From Dasypus novemcinctus (Eukaryota; Chordata; Mammalia; Cingulata; Dasypodidae), in assembly GCF_030445035.2 (NCBI RefSeq), contig NC_080673.1:35088365-35152364 (forward strand): DNA of 64,000 nucleotides, read 5' to 3'. The notes below the pieces were generated by a model that was not told where the DNA came from, made no database searches, and worked only from the letters and a program-made list of their open reading frames with translations. Positions 12,780 through 24,817 of the stretch are shown here, in pieces; the first letter of the stretch is position 1; every line of letters begins with the position of its first letter. The position numbers and the translations under genes are program-made.

Positions 12780-12925
12780 TTTATCTTTTTTTTTCCTTGT
12801 TGGAGTTACCAGGGCCTTGTATGTGGGATGCCAGAACTCAACCACTGATCCAAATCAGCTCCCTTGAGTTGGTTTTTTCAATTGTTGCTTGTTGTTTTTT
12901 TCTTTTCTTTTTTTTTTTTTTTTAG
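12780..12925 (-). mobile_element. DAS-like tRNA SINE (short, reverse)
   Basis: The reverse complement reads GAGCTGATTTGGATCAGTGG then TTGAGTTCTGGCATCCCACA and a degenerate B box near CCCTGGTAACTCC. The T run at 12,787-12,798 is its A-tail; a second T run at 12,898-12,923 may belong to an adjacent element. Confidence 0.55.
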
Positions 12926-12999
12926 GTGGCATCTTGGGCCTATCTGTTCCCCAAAATATTTTTATTTGAGCATATGAGGATATATTTCAAAGACACTTA

Positions 13000-13440
13000 A
13001 GAAAGTGCTGAAAATTAAAAATAACAGCTGCTCATTATTTATGTGAAGAAAAATCAGCCCATAGAGTTGAGAAATGAAAATCTCTACAAAACTACCAAAA
13101 AAACCCATATTAACTATATATCATGAGAACTTCAATATTTGATAACATAGAGTACATAATAAAATATGCAACTGAAAATCACCTAGAAAGGTAAATCCGA
13201 AATACCTTCTAATGTGAATTTGTAAAAAGCAAACCAAACTCTGTGAACCTGATATCCATTCTATCTATAGTTTATATATTTGAAAAGAGTATTATTACTA
13301 CTAAAATATGAAACTGAAATAAAGGTAATCTAACTATGTCACCAAAAAATGTTTATTAAATACAGGGTAAAATTTAACAGGTATATGTCATGTATGAGTA
13401 AATGTGTTTATTTATTATAATACATATAAAGAAATAAAAT
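13000..13440. other. Gene-free intronic stretch
   Basis: Nothing identifiable. Confidence 0.5.
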
Positions 13441-13449
13441 ACACTCAGA

Positions 13450-13615
13450 AAGAAAACCTGCATTTATCGAGCACTTTCTATATACCAAGTATGCTATTCT
13501 TTTTTCACAGAAACAATTTCATAGTATAGAGTAATCGATGCCCAAAGAGGTTAATTAACCTGCTCAGTATCACAAAGCTAATAAATAGCAGAGTCAGGAT
13601 TCCTAGTTAACCACA
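13450..13615 (-). mobile_element. MIR SINE
   Basis: Antisense MIR core: GAGCACTTTCTATATACCAAG, GATGCCCAAAGAGGTTAATT, ATCACAAAGCTAATAAATAG, CAGAGTCAGGATTC. Confidence 0.8.
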
Positions 13616-13802
13616 AGGGCAATAGAGGAAAAAATAAAAACAAAGTAAAACAAAAAAAATCAGAGGGCACCACAGATTACCTATTGAATACATTCATCAA
13701 TATGATGACATTATATCAAAACTAAATATGGTACTGGAATGTATTTACCATGAAATGATGTAAAATATTTTAATATAATCCCCTGATATAATTAAAATTA
13801 AT

Positions 13803-14262
13803 TAGAGGGAAGCAGATATGGCTCAAGCAATTGGGCTCCTGTCTACCATATAAGAGGTCCAGGGTTTCATACTGAGGGCCTCTTGGTAAAGGCAAGCTGG
13901 CCCTTGTGGTGAGCTGGCCCACACAGAGTGCTGGCCTGCATGGACTGCTGCCCTGCACAGGAGTGCTGGCCCATGTGGAGAGCTGGCCCACGTGGAGAGC
14001 TGGCCCATGTGGAGAGCTGGCACAGCAAGATGATGCAACGAAAAGAGACACAGAAGAGAGACAATAAGAGACATAGCAGACCAGGGAGCCGAGGTGGCAC
14101 AAGAATATGATCACCTCTCTCCTACTCCAGAAGGTCCCAGGATCAGCTCCCAGAGCCACCTACTGAAAATAAAAGCAGACACAGAAGAAAACACAGCGAA
14201 TGGACACAGAGAGCAGACAAGGGAGGGAGGGGGAAGAAAAAAATATTACACCTAATAGGTCA
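13803..14262 (+). mobile_element. DAS-type tRNA SINE with internal tandem units
   Basis: About 460 bp. Opens GAAGCAGATATGGCTCAAGC (A-box region), has a B-box-like AGGTCCAGGGTTTCATAC, and ends in GCGAATGGACACAGAGAGC, ACAAGGGAGGGAGGGGG and an A-rich tail. Near 13,960-14,020 a GAGAGCTGGCCCATGTG-type unit is repeated about four times. Open frames on both strands here are composition artefacts. Confidence 0.85.
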
Positions 14263-14269
14263 CAATTCT

Positions 14270-15945
14270 TTTTTTTTTTAATAAAAGCAATATTGAAATG
14301 AGGTCACATATTGTGATGAAAATTAAACAAAGGATGATGTCATGTTCTGCAGAGAAAGTTGAGTTAAATTCCTTTCACAGAAAATAAATGAATGGTTTGT
14401 TTACTACACTCAGTTATATGAAGTCCTATCATATTGAGGAACAGAGCCTTTTTCAGAGATGGTTGACTAAGATAAAAGATGGTTAAATTAGAGCAGGAAA
14501 GCATTCATAAGGCAGAATTCTTGACAAGAAGAGCGATTTTATGATGAAACAGACTATCAAAGGAGGTCTTGGAAACTTTATCCCTAGAAAGCCTCCTACA
14601 AAGAATGAAAATGTACTGCCTTGGCTACGTAGCATGACATCCATTGTGGGGTTCAGAAGTCCTGATATTTTATTGTTGGATTTCACTTTATTTATCATGT
14701 CTCCAGCAATACAAGGAAGCCTCCTAATCTTTCAGTTTTATAGTTAATGTGTTTTAACAGTTTTCCCCCAAGGAGATCTTCTTCTTATCCCATTCAGAAA
14801 GCATAAAGATCCCAATGAGGCAACAGGAGAAGATCCAAGGGGTCTGTTTTAGCATTGGACTCCACTCTTTGAGGATCATATAATTTCAAGTATATTATCC
14901 CTCAGATAAGGAGAAAGGGAAGGCAGAATATTTCTTTCACAGGAAAGCAGAGTTCATTCCATGGATGTAGATTGAGCCTGGGGACATAAACAGACCCTGA
15001 AGTATATGATGCCAACTTAATTATTACTGGGAATAAAAGCAATATAATACTTGTATCTGGAGAATACAGAAAGATCCATAGCTTCCCTAAAGGGCCTGGT
15101 GAACTCAAAACTTCACTCTCTAAGCCTGCTACCATTTTGAACAGGAAAATATGTTGACTATTAGATAAATGAATTGGGCAAAACATAATCTTTTAGAAAA
15201 TAACAGTCTTTCTGGGAATATTTTGTACAACTGGCCATCATTTTAACTAGTCAAGGAAGATCATGCTTTGGCCAAGGTAATAGGGACAAATCTGAAACTG
15301 AAAAAATCAGATTTTACATTGTCCTCTGCCTTAGCTTTCGGAGTAAAACCAAAAGGCATGGCTGCAGGGAGGGTCTCATTCATCCTCACTGCTGCGTGGA
15401 TAATGGTGACCTTGATGACAGGTCTGCCAGCCCTTGATTCTTGTATTTCCCTCAATGAAGAAGTTTAGAAGTCAAAACTAGCAGGCATGTTTTTCAGAAA
15501 ATAGTTTCAGTACCTGTTAAGGGAAAAACTTTGAAGTTCCTGAATTATATGTTAATTACATTATCAGTAGCCTCATTTATATAGGATAATTCCAAAGTCA
15601 CAGAATTTATATTCCTGTTAGCATAAACCTATTTGTTGTCTAAAAATTTTTTTAAGAAGCTGCCCATACAGGACAGATTTCCAGAAAAAAAGATAAATTC
15701 AATCAAAAGGTAGTATTTGTCATCCTGAAGTGACTTTCTGCATATGGAAACAGTATTTGCTTCTTCTTGTTGAATGCTTTTACTGACATTTGTTCTGATG
15801 ACGCTAAGTACTTATTTAAGTTCTTTTTGTTTGTTTACTTTGCAGCATATGTGAAATATTCACATATTTTGAATTTCAGAGTTCAAGGAATATGTGAATC
15901 TTGAATATACATAAATTAAAACTCATAATCCTTACCATAATGTGG
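14270..15945. other. Gene-free intronic stretch with one unassigned block
   Basis: Mostly anonymous. A slightly GC-richer block at 15,255-15,470 is open for about 64 codons on each strand; I do not recognise either product and see no splice sites that would make it an exon. Confidence 0.4.
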
Positions 15946-15950
15946 TAGAT

Positions 15951-16345
15951 TGAATCACATCCCCTGCGAAGGCAATTTCACATCCTCACCCCCAATCCTG
16001 CAGGTGCAAGCTCATTGTAAATAGGATCTTTGAAGATCCTGCTATGAGGCCAAATTAAATCAGAGTGGCCTTAATTCTAAATGACTGGAGTCCTTATAAG
16101 TGAAGGAAATTTACACAGCAGTAGAAGCCACAGGAGACTGAGGAAGACGGATGGCCATGTGATGGAGGCAGAGATTAATAGCCAGCAATCAAGCACCAGA
16201 ATGCTGCCGACTTCAGAGAAAGGAAGGCCTGCTGATACCTTGATTTAGACTTTCTGGTCTCCCAAACTGTGAGACAATGAATTCCTCTTGTTTAAACCAA
16301 CCAATATGTGGCAATTAATATAGGAGCCCTGGCAAACGAAGACAC
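15951..16345 (+). mobile_element. MLT1-type MaLR LTR
   Basis: Starts TGTGGTAGATTGAATCACATC, contains ACTGGAGTCCTTATAAGTGA, GAGACTGAGGAAGACGG, CTTGATTTAGACTTTCTGGTCTC near its 3' part and AACTGTGAGACAATGAATTC before a TTGTTTAAACCAACCAATA-like end. This is the classic order of MLT1 LTRs. Confidence 0.75.
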
Positions 16346-16615
16346 AGGACTTGCAAAGAAGTGTGTGTTTTGTCTTGTGTTGATCTCTCTCATCTCTTTT
16401 GGCTACTCTCCTGCTCTCTCACTATACCACAACCACACTGGCTTTCTTCCTAATAGTCACTACAACAAGACTCTTCTCATTCAGACCCGTGTACTTCCTG
16501 TTCCCTCTCCCAGGGGTGCGTTTCTACAAGTCTTCATTTGTCAGGTTGATTCGCACCTGCTTGGCCTCAGCTCTATTTCGCCTTCTCCAGGAAGCCTTCC
16601 AAGCCCAGCATACGT
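16346..16615. other. Anonymous stretch before L2
   Basis: Pyrimidine-rich. Open frames near 16,308-16,622 have no recognisable domain and start inside the adjacent LTR. Confidence 0.4.
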
Positions 16616-16619
16616 AAAG

Positions 16620-16830
16620 TAGAGTTTTCATCTAATTTCTCCATCATATGCCCTATTGATCTCCTTTAGAATATATATCTCAACCTGTATTTGTTTCTTC
16701 GTTTGTTTGTGTTTGTTATCAGCCATCTCATTCTAATGTAAGCTTCCTAAGGGCATGAACCCTTCCAGTCTTCTTCCCCACTATCTCATTAGTGCTTAGT
16801 ACAATCCTTAAAAAGAGATGGAATGATAAC
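16620..16830 (+). mobile_element. L2 3' end
   Basis: ATTCTAATGTAAGCTTCCTA, AGGGCATGAACCCTTCCAGT and ATTAGTGCTTAGTACAATCC reproduce the L2 3' tail. Confidence 0.65.
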
Positions 16831-16834
16831 TTGA

Positions 16835-18340
16835 TTGTGTTAAGCCCGTATAAAGCCTATATCCATCCTAACACATAGTCAAATTAGGTGCATATTGTGC
16901 ATAAATACTCACAATGAGCACCCTTACTTCTCTTTTCTTATGTTCTTTGGCATATTCACCTTCCTGGTGAAAAGATGAGCAAATAAAAGTAAAAAACCTA
17001 GGATACTGTGATTCACAAAAGGAAATATGTCTTAGACTCCTTTAAAGAGTTGACTGTCTTTTGGTGTTTTAGACCTTTCTCATTTAGGGTACACTCATTA
17101 AAGAAAAGAAAAATAAAACAAAAGGTTTTGACCTTCATCTCTGCATTATTTGAATTATGGGAATAAGAATTTTCATTCTCCCTCCATTCCTTTTGCAGGG
17201 TAAAGTAAACTCAGTTTCTTATCCTTTCAAATCTGTGGTGCTTTTTCAGCATTTAAACCTATCAAATCAGGGTGAAAACATTTAACCTTTCTTAGACCAC
17301 TAGTGTGGCCCAGATTAAACAAATAGATGTCTTTTAAGGGAAAAGTGTTAAACTCTTCCAAAGAGTTATATGACACTTGCACCTTACCGGGACCTCTATA
17401 ATAAAAAGCATGCACATAAAATATCTGAATTTCGTTGGTAAAATAATATTATTAGGTGAATTGCATTTTCTTCCAACCCAATAATATATCATTTATGTGG
17501 TTACCTCTTTAATGTACTTTTATCTTCTGAGATAAGTGATCATCTCCATTAGTAGCAAGGAAAAGTTGACAGTAAAATAATAATAATAATAATAATGAGA
17601 TTCTTAGATCTCTGGGACTGTTTCTTCCATCATTTACTTACTACTTTTTCTACTGAATATATCTAATTGTTAATACATAGTTAAAGCCTTAACCAGAATG
17701 ATTTTTAGAGTTAGGATCTTAGAAATGAAACATCACAATCTTCACATTCAAAATTCAAAAGCCATAAGCTGAAAATGAAACACCAAAATGAAATAAAACA
17801 TTACACCATGGGGCCAACATAAAGGAAAAACTCTCCCCAAAAAGTGAGGTGGCAAGTACGAAAGTCTTGCATTTTTAGGTTTTTCAGAATTGGTTCAAAG
17901 AGCAAAGGAAATGCTATTTATAATTTAATATGTGGAAGACAATTGCAAAGGTGAAGTAAGAATTGTAAATGTGGAATTTTTAAAAATTTCTTATTATTTA
18001 TGTAATTTCACATTTTCCTGCCCATCTTTTCCCCTAGTCTAATGTTCAGTCTTTGTCTTTTGTATAATCTCATCATCATTAACAAGTATGTTTCTCTTGT
18101 CCCAAAGATTCCCTATGAATTCTAAAATTCCAACAAAAGCATATTTCAAAATAATCATAAAATGAGATGTACTTATTTACTTGTATCATCAAATAAAAGT
18201 AAATATTTGGTTAGGTATTAATTAGCTACACTTCAAGACCAATAACCTTAGAATTGGTTAGATATTTTATATAACTAAACCAATGAATGTTTTGTAATTT
18301 ATTGTAATTGTATCATAGTATAAAAATAACCTTAAAGTAT
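16835..18340. other. Gene-free intronic stretch
   Basis: Anonymous AT-rich intron apart from the AAT microsatellite at 17,574-17,597. Confidence 0.5.
17574..17597 (+). repeat. (AAT)n microsatellite
   Basis: Eight uninterrupted TAA/AAT units. Confidence 0.95.
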
Positions 18341-18389
18341 CACAAAGAAAATTGATAGATATCTACATTCAAAATTGTTATGCCAAAGG

Positions 18390-20065
18390 TTTAACATCCA
18401 TGAAATATAGGGAGATCATACAACTCAGCAATAAAAAGACAAATTAAAAAATGAGGAAAAAGGGGAAACAGACTTGGCCCAGTGGTTAGGGCGTTCATCT
18501 ACCACATGGGAGGTCCACGGTTCAAACCCCGGGCCTCCTTGTCCATGTGGAGCTGGCCCACGTGCAGTGTTGATGCCTTCAAAAAGGAGTGCCGTGCCAC
18601 CCAGAGGTGTCCCCCCGCATATGGGAGCCCCATGTGCAAGTAGTGCACCCCGTAAGGAGAGCCGCCCAGTGCGATAAAAAGTTCAGCCTGCCCAGGAATT
18701 GTGCTGCACACACGAAGAGCTGACACAGCAAGTCGGCGCAACAAAAAGAGAAACAGATTTCCGGTGCTGCTGACAATGACAGAAGCAGACAAAGAAGAAC
18801 ATGCAGCAAATAGACACAGAGAATAGACAACGGGGCAGGGGGGAGGGAAGGGGAGAGAAATTTTTTAAAAAAATGGGCAAAAGTCTTGAAAAGACAACTG
18901 TCTAAAGAAAAAATACAAATGGTGAAGAAACACATGAAAAAAATGTTCAGCATCACTAGCAATTAGGGAAATGCAAATCAAAACTACAATGAGATATCAT
19001 TTCACACCTATTAGACTGACACTATTAAAAGTCAGAAAATTTAAATGTTGGAAAGGATGTGGAGAGATTGGAATGTTTATTCACTGTTGGTGGGAATTAG
19101 AATGGCATATTCACTGCAGAGGACTGTTTGGCAAGTTCCTAAGGAAGTTGAATATAGACTTGCCATGGGACTTGGCAATACCATTGATAGGCATATACCC
19201 AGAAGAACTGAGAGCAGTAACGCAAACAGATATCTGCACACCGATGTTCATAGCAGCATTATTCACGATTGCCAAAAGTTGGAAACAACCCAAGTGTCCA
19301 TCAACTGATGAGTGGATTAATAAATTGCAGAGTATACACATGATGGAATATTATGTAGCAGTGAAGAAGAAATGAAGTCATGAAACATATGATAACATGG
19401 ATGAACCTGGAGGACATTATGTTGAGGGAAGCAAGCCAGGCACAAAAGGACAAATGCTGTATGATTGCCCTATCATGAAGTAAATATATGTGAAATATGA
19501 ATATGGGTGAAATTGCATACATAAGACCATTTTTCTTTGAAGCTGAACAAATGATTGTTAATACTACAAAATGTTAATATCAGACCAGAAAAAAGCACAT
19601 TATACTAAGTGAAGGAGACCAGACACAAACTACATATTATATGATTTCATTTATATGAAATGTAAATATAAATCAATTTATAAAGATGAAATGACATTAG
19701 TGGTTGTGTAATCTCAAAAAGGAATGATAAGTAATATGAAGTCTTTCTTTTTGGAGTAATGAAATTGTTACAAAAGTTTTGAGATGATGACTGTACAACA
19801 TTGTGATTACACTAAAAGCAATTGATTATACTCTTTGGATAGAATAGCTAGAAATAGCAGCTCTGTATAGTGGGGAAAGCATAGAGAGATTGAGAGGTGA
19901 GGAATTTTCTTGTTTGTCCTTTTTTTTGTTTATTATTATTATTGAAATAATGAAAATGGTCTAATAATGATTGAAGTGAAGACTGCACAGCTATGTGATT
20001 ATATCGAATGCCATGGATTGTACACTTTGGATGGATTGTATGTTTATTAAAATTGATTTGTTTAA
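18390..20065 (+). mobile_element. 5'-truncated L1 (ORF2 tail and 3'UTR)
   Basis: Contains L1 ORF2 C-terminal coding sequence: CATCACTAGCAATTAGGGAA, GGAAAGGATGTGGAGAGATT, and translated phrases such as [18 protein letters not shown] and [10 protein letters not shown] ending at about 19,375, followed by a long 3'UTR ending near TGTACACTTTGGATGGATTG and TTTATTAAAATTG. A DAS SINE (18,461-18,864) splits the ORF2 region. Frames are broken; inactive. Confidence 0.85.
18461..18864 (+). mobile_element. DAS-III-like SINE inserted in L1
   Basis: tRNA-derived head with A box (TGGCCCAGTGGTTAGGGCG) and B box (CGGTTCAAACCCCG), then the DAS body ending in GCAAATAGACACAGAGAATA, a GGGGCAGGGGGGAGG stretch and a short A-rich tail. 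Flanked by TTAAAAAATGAGG (18,444-18,456) and TTAAAAAAATGGG (18,865-18,877), an imperfect target-site duplication of the interrupted L1. Confidence 0.9.
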
Positions 20066-20069
20066 AAAG

Positions 20070-21050
20070 TATTATGCTACATTAAATATATTCTAAACCA
20101 GAAAGGCAAAAATCAACTAAATATCTGCCTAAGAATTTTTAAAAATAAAGAATATGGAGGAGGGCAAGTAATCTAAGAAATAATGGATAAGAATTTCCCA
20201 GATAATAAGGGAGAATCAGTCTCAAATTTACTGCTGAGAAGGATGATTGGGAGAAAAAAATCCCACCTAGGATTTTTCAACTTATCTTTGAAATTTTAGG
20301 AAAGTAAATAAAAAAGAAGACCCTGCAAGTGTCCAGAGAGGAAATAAAAAAATGTGCAGAAGAAAAATAATTAGACCTCTCAATAACTACATCTCATGGT
20401 AGAATAAAGTGTGTAAATCCTTCCAAGTTCTGAAGAAATGTGACTTTCTTTAAGAATCCAATATCCAACCAAGTCATCAATCAAATGTGAGAGAATTAAA
20501 ACATTTTCAAATATACAAGAGCTCAGAAAATTTACTGCCAAAGCTCCCTTTCCTAGGAAGATAGATAAGGATGTGACCAAGAAAAAATTTGGAAAACAAG
20601 AAAAGGAAAATCAAGGGGTTCAGGAACCAAGTCTCCAGTACAGAAGAGAGAAGAGTAATTCCAGGTTGACAGCAGTGCAGTAAACCTAAAGAATACTGAT
20701 TTCAAATTGGAGCAGGAAAACAGAAAACTCTAATGTGTTGCTCTCCGGGTGAAAATTGGGCAAATATATTACATGAGCAAGAGACTGAAATAACTTAAGT
20801 ATATGATAAAGTAAAACAATACTAGAAAAACAATAAAATCACTAGAAATTCCAAGATAATTTTAAAAGCTGCAAAGAAAAGAAGTGTAATCTAAATACAA
20901 ATTAATTGGCCCAAATTAAAACAGAATTAAATGAAGAAAAATGAAATTTATTCTGCAGAATTGAAAGAATAAAAAGATGGAAACAATTAGGGATATTGTG
21001 AAGAATGCATTTATATCTTGTCCCAACAGAGGCAAAATGACTATTTAATG
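20070..21050 (+). mobile_element. Old L1/HAL1-like remnant
   Basis: Phrases such as CTCAGAAAATTTACTGCCAA and ATTTTTCAACTTATCTTTGA resemble the ORF1-end region of old L1/HAL1 elements. No frame survives. Confidence 0.4.
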
Positions 21051-21054
21051 ATTC

Positions 21055-23225
21055 ATTTTTTTAAGTTTTCTTATTTTAATAAAATTGCTGATAAAACAAG
21101 AAATATGATTTCGAGTATATTCGAAATTATAATGAAAATAATAGATCAATCCTAAATTAGCAATATAATTAGCCAATTAGTTAACCACTAGAAGAATAAT
21201 AGAAATGATTACAAGTGGTCATCTCTTAACAGAAGGACTGCAGGTACAGCAGTGGGGAGTTTTATTTCATTCTAAGCCTTTCTATATTATTGCAAGTTTT
21301 AAATGTACACAGTTATACTTGAGGGATATAATCCAAAAACAAACAAAAATTGCACTTCTTTAAAACAGTATTTTTAAAAAGACTCCCATACATAATTAAA
21401 GGGAAATTTTTTAAAGTAGGAAAATAATCATATAGGTTTTGATTGACTAAGGGGTTATAGGGTTTGTAGGTATCACTAATATTCAAGATATTGCTAGTAT
21501 TACTCATTATGACTAATACTAACTACATTCACAATGTACAGTTCTTCTCCTCTGGACTTAAGGACTTCCATACCCTTGAAAGTGAGCATGGCCATGTGAA
21601 TATTTCTAACAAACAAAAGCTGAAAAGGCATGGTCTCCCGCTGGGCTGAAGCATTTGATTGCTGGATGGAGAGTCTCTAGCCCAATATGCCCCTGCCACA
21701 ATGATCTTGTGTAAATAACTTATGCAATCAAATAGGAAAAATACCAAGATGGCAATGAGAATTGGGCAAAAGCCATGAACAAACAATTTATGAAAGGAAT
21801 GTAAGTGTGCATTAAATATGAACATTTATTTTAAATAACACAAATGATTTTTCAAATATCAAATTTGAAAATATTTAATGACTACAATAATGTTAGGTTC
21901 TGTTAGACCAGAATTTTCATAGGCAGTTGATAGAATTATAAATTGGCATGAATTTCCCTGTGAGGTAGTAATTACATTTTGGTCACCAGAATTGAGGGAA
22001 AATACATATGCAGAAAGATTTTCATTAGAAGCAAAATTTTACAATGAATTAAAATGGGTTCAAAAAATTTGCAAAAGTAGGAAATGGTTAAGTAAATGAT
22101 GTATATGAATGTAAATTTATTTCTATTTTTGTCCATGTGAAATGTTTCTATCCACCAAAAAATACATTAAAATACCAACAGAAAGCTGGAGTCTTAGAGA
22201 AATTTTATAAAATATATCTTTAAAAAATGTTACCTTGCTAGTTAGAAATCTGTCTGTTTTAATGGTCGTGGAAAGGCAATGTATTATAAAACACATCAGG
22301 ACCTGTACATGTCTTTTGCTCTCCTTGATAAGCCTACAGAGATTTCAACATTCCATAACAGGAAGTGGTTAAAAATTTATGTATTTACTTGATGTTGGGC
22401 CAAAAATACACAGTAGATATCATGCACCATAAGGCAGGCTGAAAGTATTTATTGATACAAGAAACATTTTAGCATTTTATTTAGTATTCCAGTTTAAATC
22501 ATATTTATCATAAATAGCTTGATACTTGACTTTCCAGGTAGAGTGCATAACTGATTTTTAAGACAAACCGGGAATGAAACTACATCTATGTTAATAAATC
22601 CACGAGTATCTGAGTTCCGTTATCTTTCTTAATTGTACATAGAGTATAGTCTCTAGTTTTAATATTCTATTTGTGAACACAGATGGATTGTTATACTGAA
22701 TTAACTTCAGAGTGATATTCAAAAACCAAGTCATAACCATCACTCACTACTTAAACCTTGATATAGGGTAAGAAATATGCAAAAACCGGCAGTCCATTTA
22801 AGCAATATTATTACTATGATGCAAGCCAAAAAATGTAGTAGTCATTTCTTTACCCCTCTGGGCTCAGTTAATGTTCAAAATCTGACAACCTCAATTATTG
22901 ATCTGATACCCCAGTAACAGAAAAGCACAATTTATAATAGCCCTGCTCAGGAAACAAGTATCTTGCATAACTTTACATTGTTTTGTCTGGACTAGAGTTT
23001 TAATCATGTTTATTTCATTTTCAGGGTAAATTCTCTGTTTTAATTCCCTGGGGAACTATTTACTTAAAAAGGAAAGCTGGTTGCATTTCAAATCAATGAA
23101 AAAGAAATGGATAGTCCTATAGCAGTTGTGACAATTGGTTAACCCTATTTGGAAAAAAATAAAGCTGGATCCTACTTTAGAATTTTTACCAAATAAGTCT
23201 AGATAAATCAAAGATTCATTTCGAA
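21055..23225. other. Gene-free intronic stretch
   Basis: Anonymous AT-rich intron. A block at 21,540-21,790 is more complex and could be an old LTR remnant, but I cannot assign it. Confidence 0.45.
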
Positions 23226-23229
23226 TCAT

Positions 23230-24090
23230 GAAACCAAAATATCATTAATATTAAATTAAACCTTTAGCAGTTTTTATTCTTTAAATAAAGTTGAATGGGA
23301 AAAGCCTAAGGCACAAAAATCCTAAAACCATAAAGCAAATAATTTCTAAATTTGACTAAATGAAATTTAAGAATGTATGAAAAAAATGTCGTAAACCAAA
23401 AACAAAAAAAACTGAGTAAAATCAATGCAACACATAACAAAGTGCATATAACTTTAATGTATATATCAATAAGTAATAGACCCACAACACAAAAGAAATC
23501 TCTCCAAAGCTATGAACTAACACACACACGTGCTTGCAAATATATGCCAATGATGTGTTAAGAAACTTTTAACATAAATCAAAATTTATCATTGTAAATG
23601 TAAGCAATGAGATATCACTGGCAGAGCTTTAAAAAGTTTAATAATAGTGTATATGGCTAGTGAGAGTAGCAGAAACTGGCACATTCTCACGCTGCATGGG
23701 ATTGTGAATGGATAGGTCTTTTTTCAAATATCTAGTAAAATTTTAAACTCAGTTATTCCATTCCTAGGAAACTATCCTATACACATACTTGCACATTAAA
23801 ATACAAGGGAAGAGATAGCTGCAGTCAACAACAAAGGAAGGCTAAAGAACAACAGATTATGTGATAACTATTTTTAAAAAAGGAGGAAAATCTCTTTGAG
23901 CACATATAAAAAGCTTTCCAATTTATGAAAAGTGGAGAGAAATCAAGTTACTGAACTGCATATTATGTGTGTATATTATTCTACTATTTCTGAAAACCAC
24001 TGATGGTGATTTTCTAGAAGTGGAATTAAGGTGAGAGGAAAACTCTCTTTTATTATATTATATCCCTTTTGAAATTTAACATGTGCATGA
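23230..24090 (+). mobile_element. Old L1/HAL1 3'-end remnant
   Basis: GGCAGAGCTTTAAAAAGTTT, TTCCATTCCTAGGAAACTAT and CTTGCACATTAAAATACAAG follow the order of an old L1/HAL1 ORF2 3' region. Confidence 0.45.
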
Positions 24091-24805
24091 GTTACCTTCA
24101 TAGTAACTTTAAAACCTAAAAATATAAAGACCTTAATACATCTGAATTCAAAATCTCTACATGTTTTGATTTTTAAATCATTCCCAAAACCAAAATTCTA
24201 TTGTTATTAAATATTTTAATTATTCATATGATTTTTCCTTTATGTTAAGTTGCATCAATTTTTTTCAGGTAATCATGATTTCCAACTGAAATTTTCAAAC
24301 TGCTATAATAATTAAATGTTAGAAAATCTAAAATCTGTCTTACTATTACAAGGGACAATATCAGGAAGTTAGTGACTCTAATAATTCAAAAGATATACAA
24401 ATAAACATGTTTAAATATCTTTGTAAAACTTACTTTTGTAAAACTTGCAACTTGCTTCTTCAATAACAAGCTAAAATAGTATTTATTTTAATGAAATAAT
24501 ATAGCCCACATCAAATTCATTTATATAAAAACCAGCCAGTGATGTCTGTAATTCATTTATATAAAAACCAGCCAGGGATGTCTGATACTGAAGAGTTTAC
24601 AACAACAACAACAAAAAAAAAATCAGAGCAAAGTTTAAAAAAAAAAAGCCATCTCCAATATCTGACTCAAAAATTGATATTATTTTTGACAGATGTGCAA
24701 CACACATGATGTTAATATTATCAGTTTGTCACTTGGCCACCCAACTTTTCAGCAATATGTTATGAATCAGTATATATGTCATTGATTTTTTCCATCTTCC
24801 ATCAA
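24090..24805. other. Gene-free intronic stretch
   Basis: Anonymous apart from the 36 bp tandem duplication and an AAC/poly-A tract near 24,600-24,645. Confidence 0.5.
24514..24585 (+). repeat. 36 bp perfect-phase tandem duplication
   Basis: Two adjacent 36 bp units (24,514-24,549 and 24,550-24,585), both beginning AATTCATTTATATAAAAACC, differing at two positions. Confidence 0.95.
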
Positions 24806-24817
24806 GAATCTCTTATG

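Noticed and set aside
13770..14159. 129-codon and shorter open frames near 14 kb
   Set aside because: They lie inside a DAS-type SINE and repeat the GAGCTGGCCCATG-type unit.
15255..15470. Possible exon or processed pseudogene at 15.3 kb
   Set aside because: Open for about 64 codons on both strands, but no recognised protein, no convincing splice borders and no A-tail.
18474..18962. Open frames at 18.5-18.9 kb and 50.0-50.5 kb
   Set aside because: Both sets read through DAS SINE bodies and their flanking L1.
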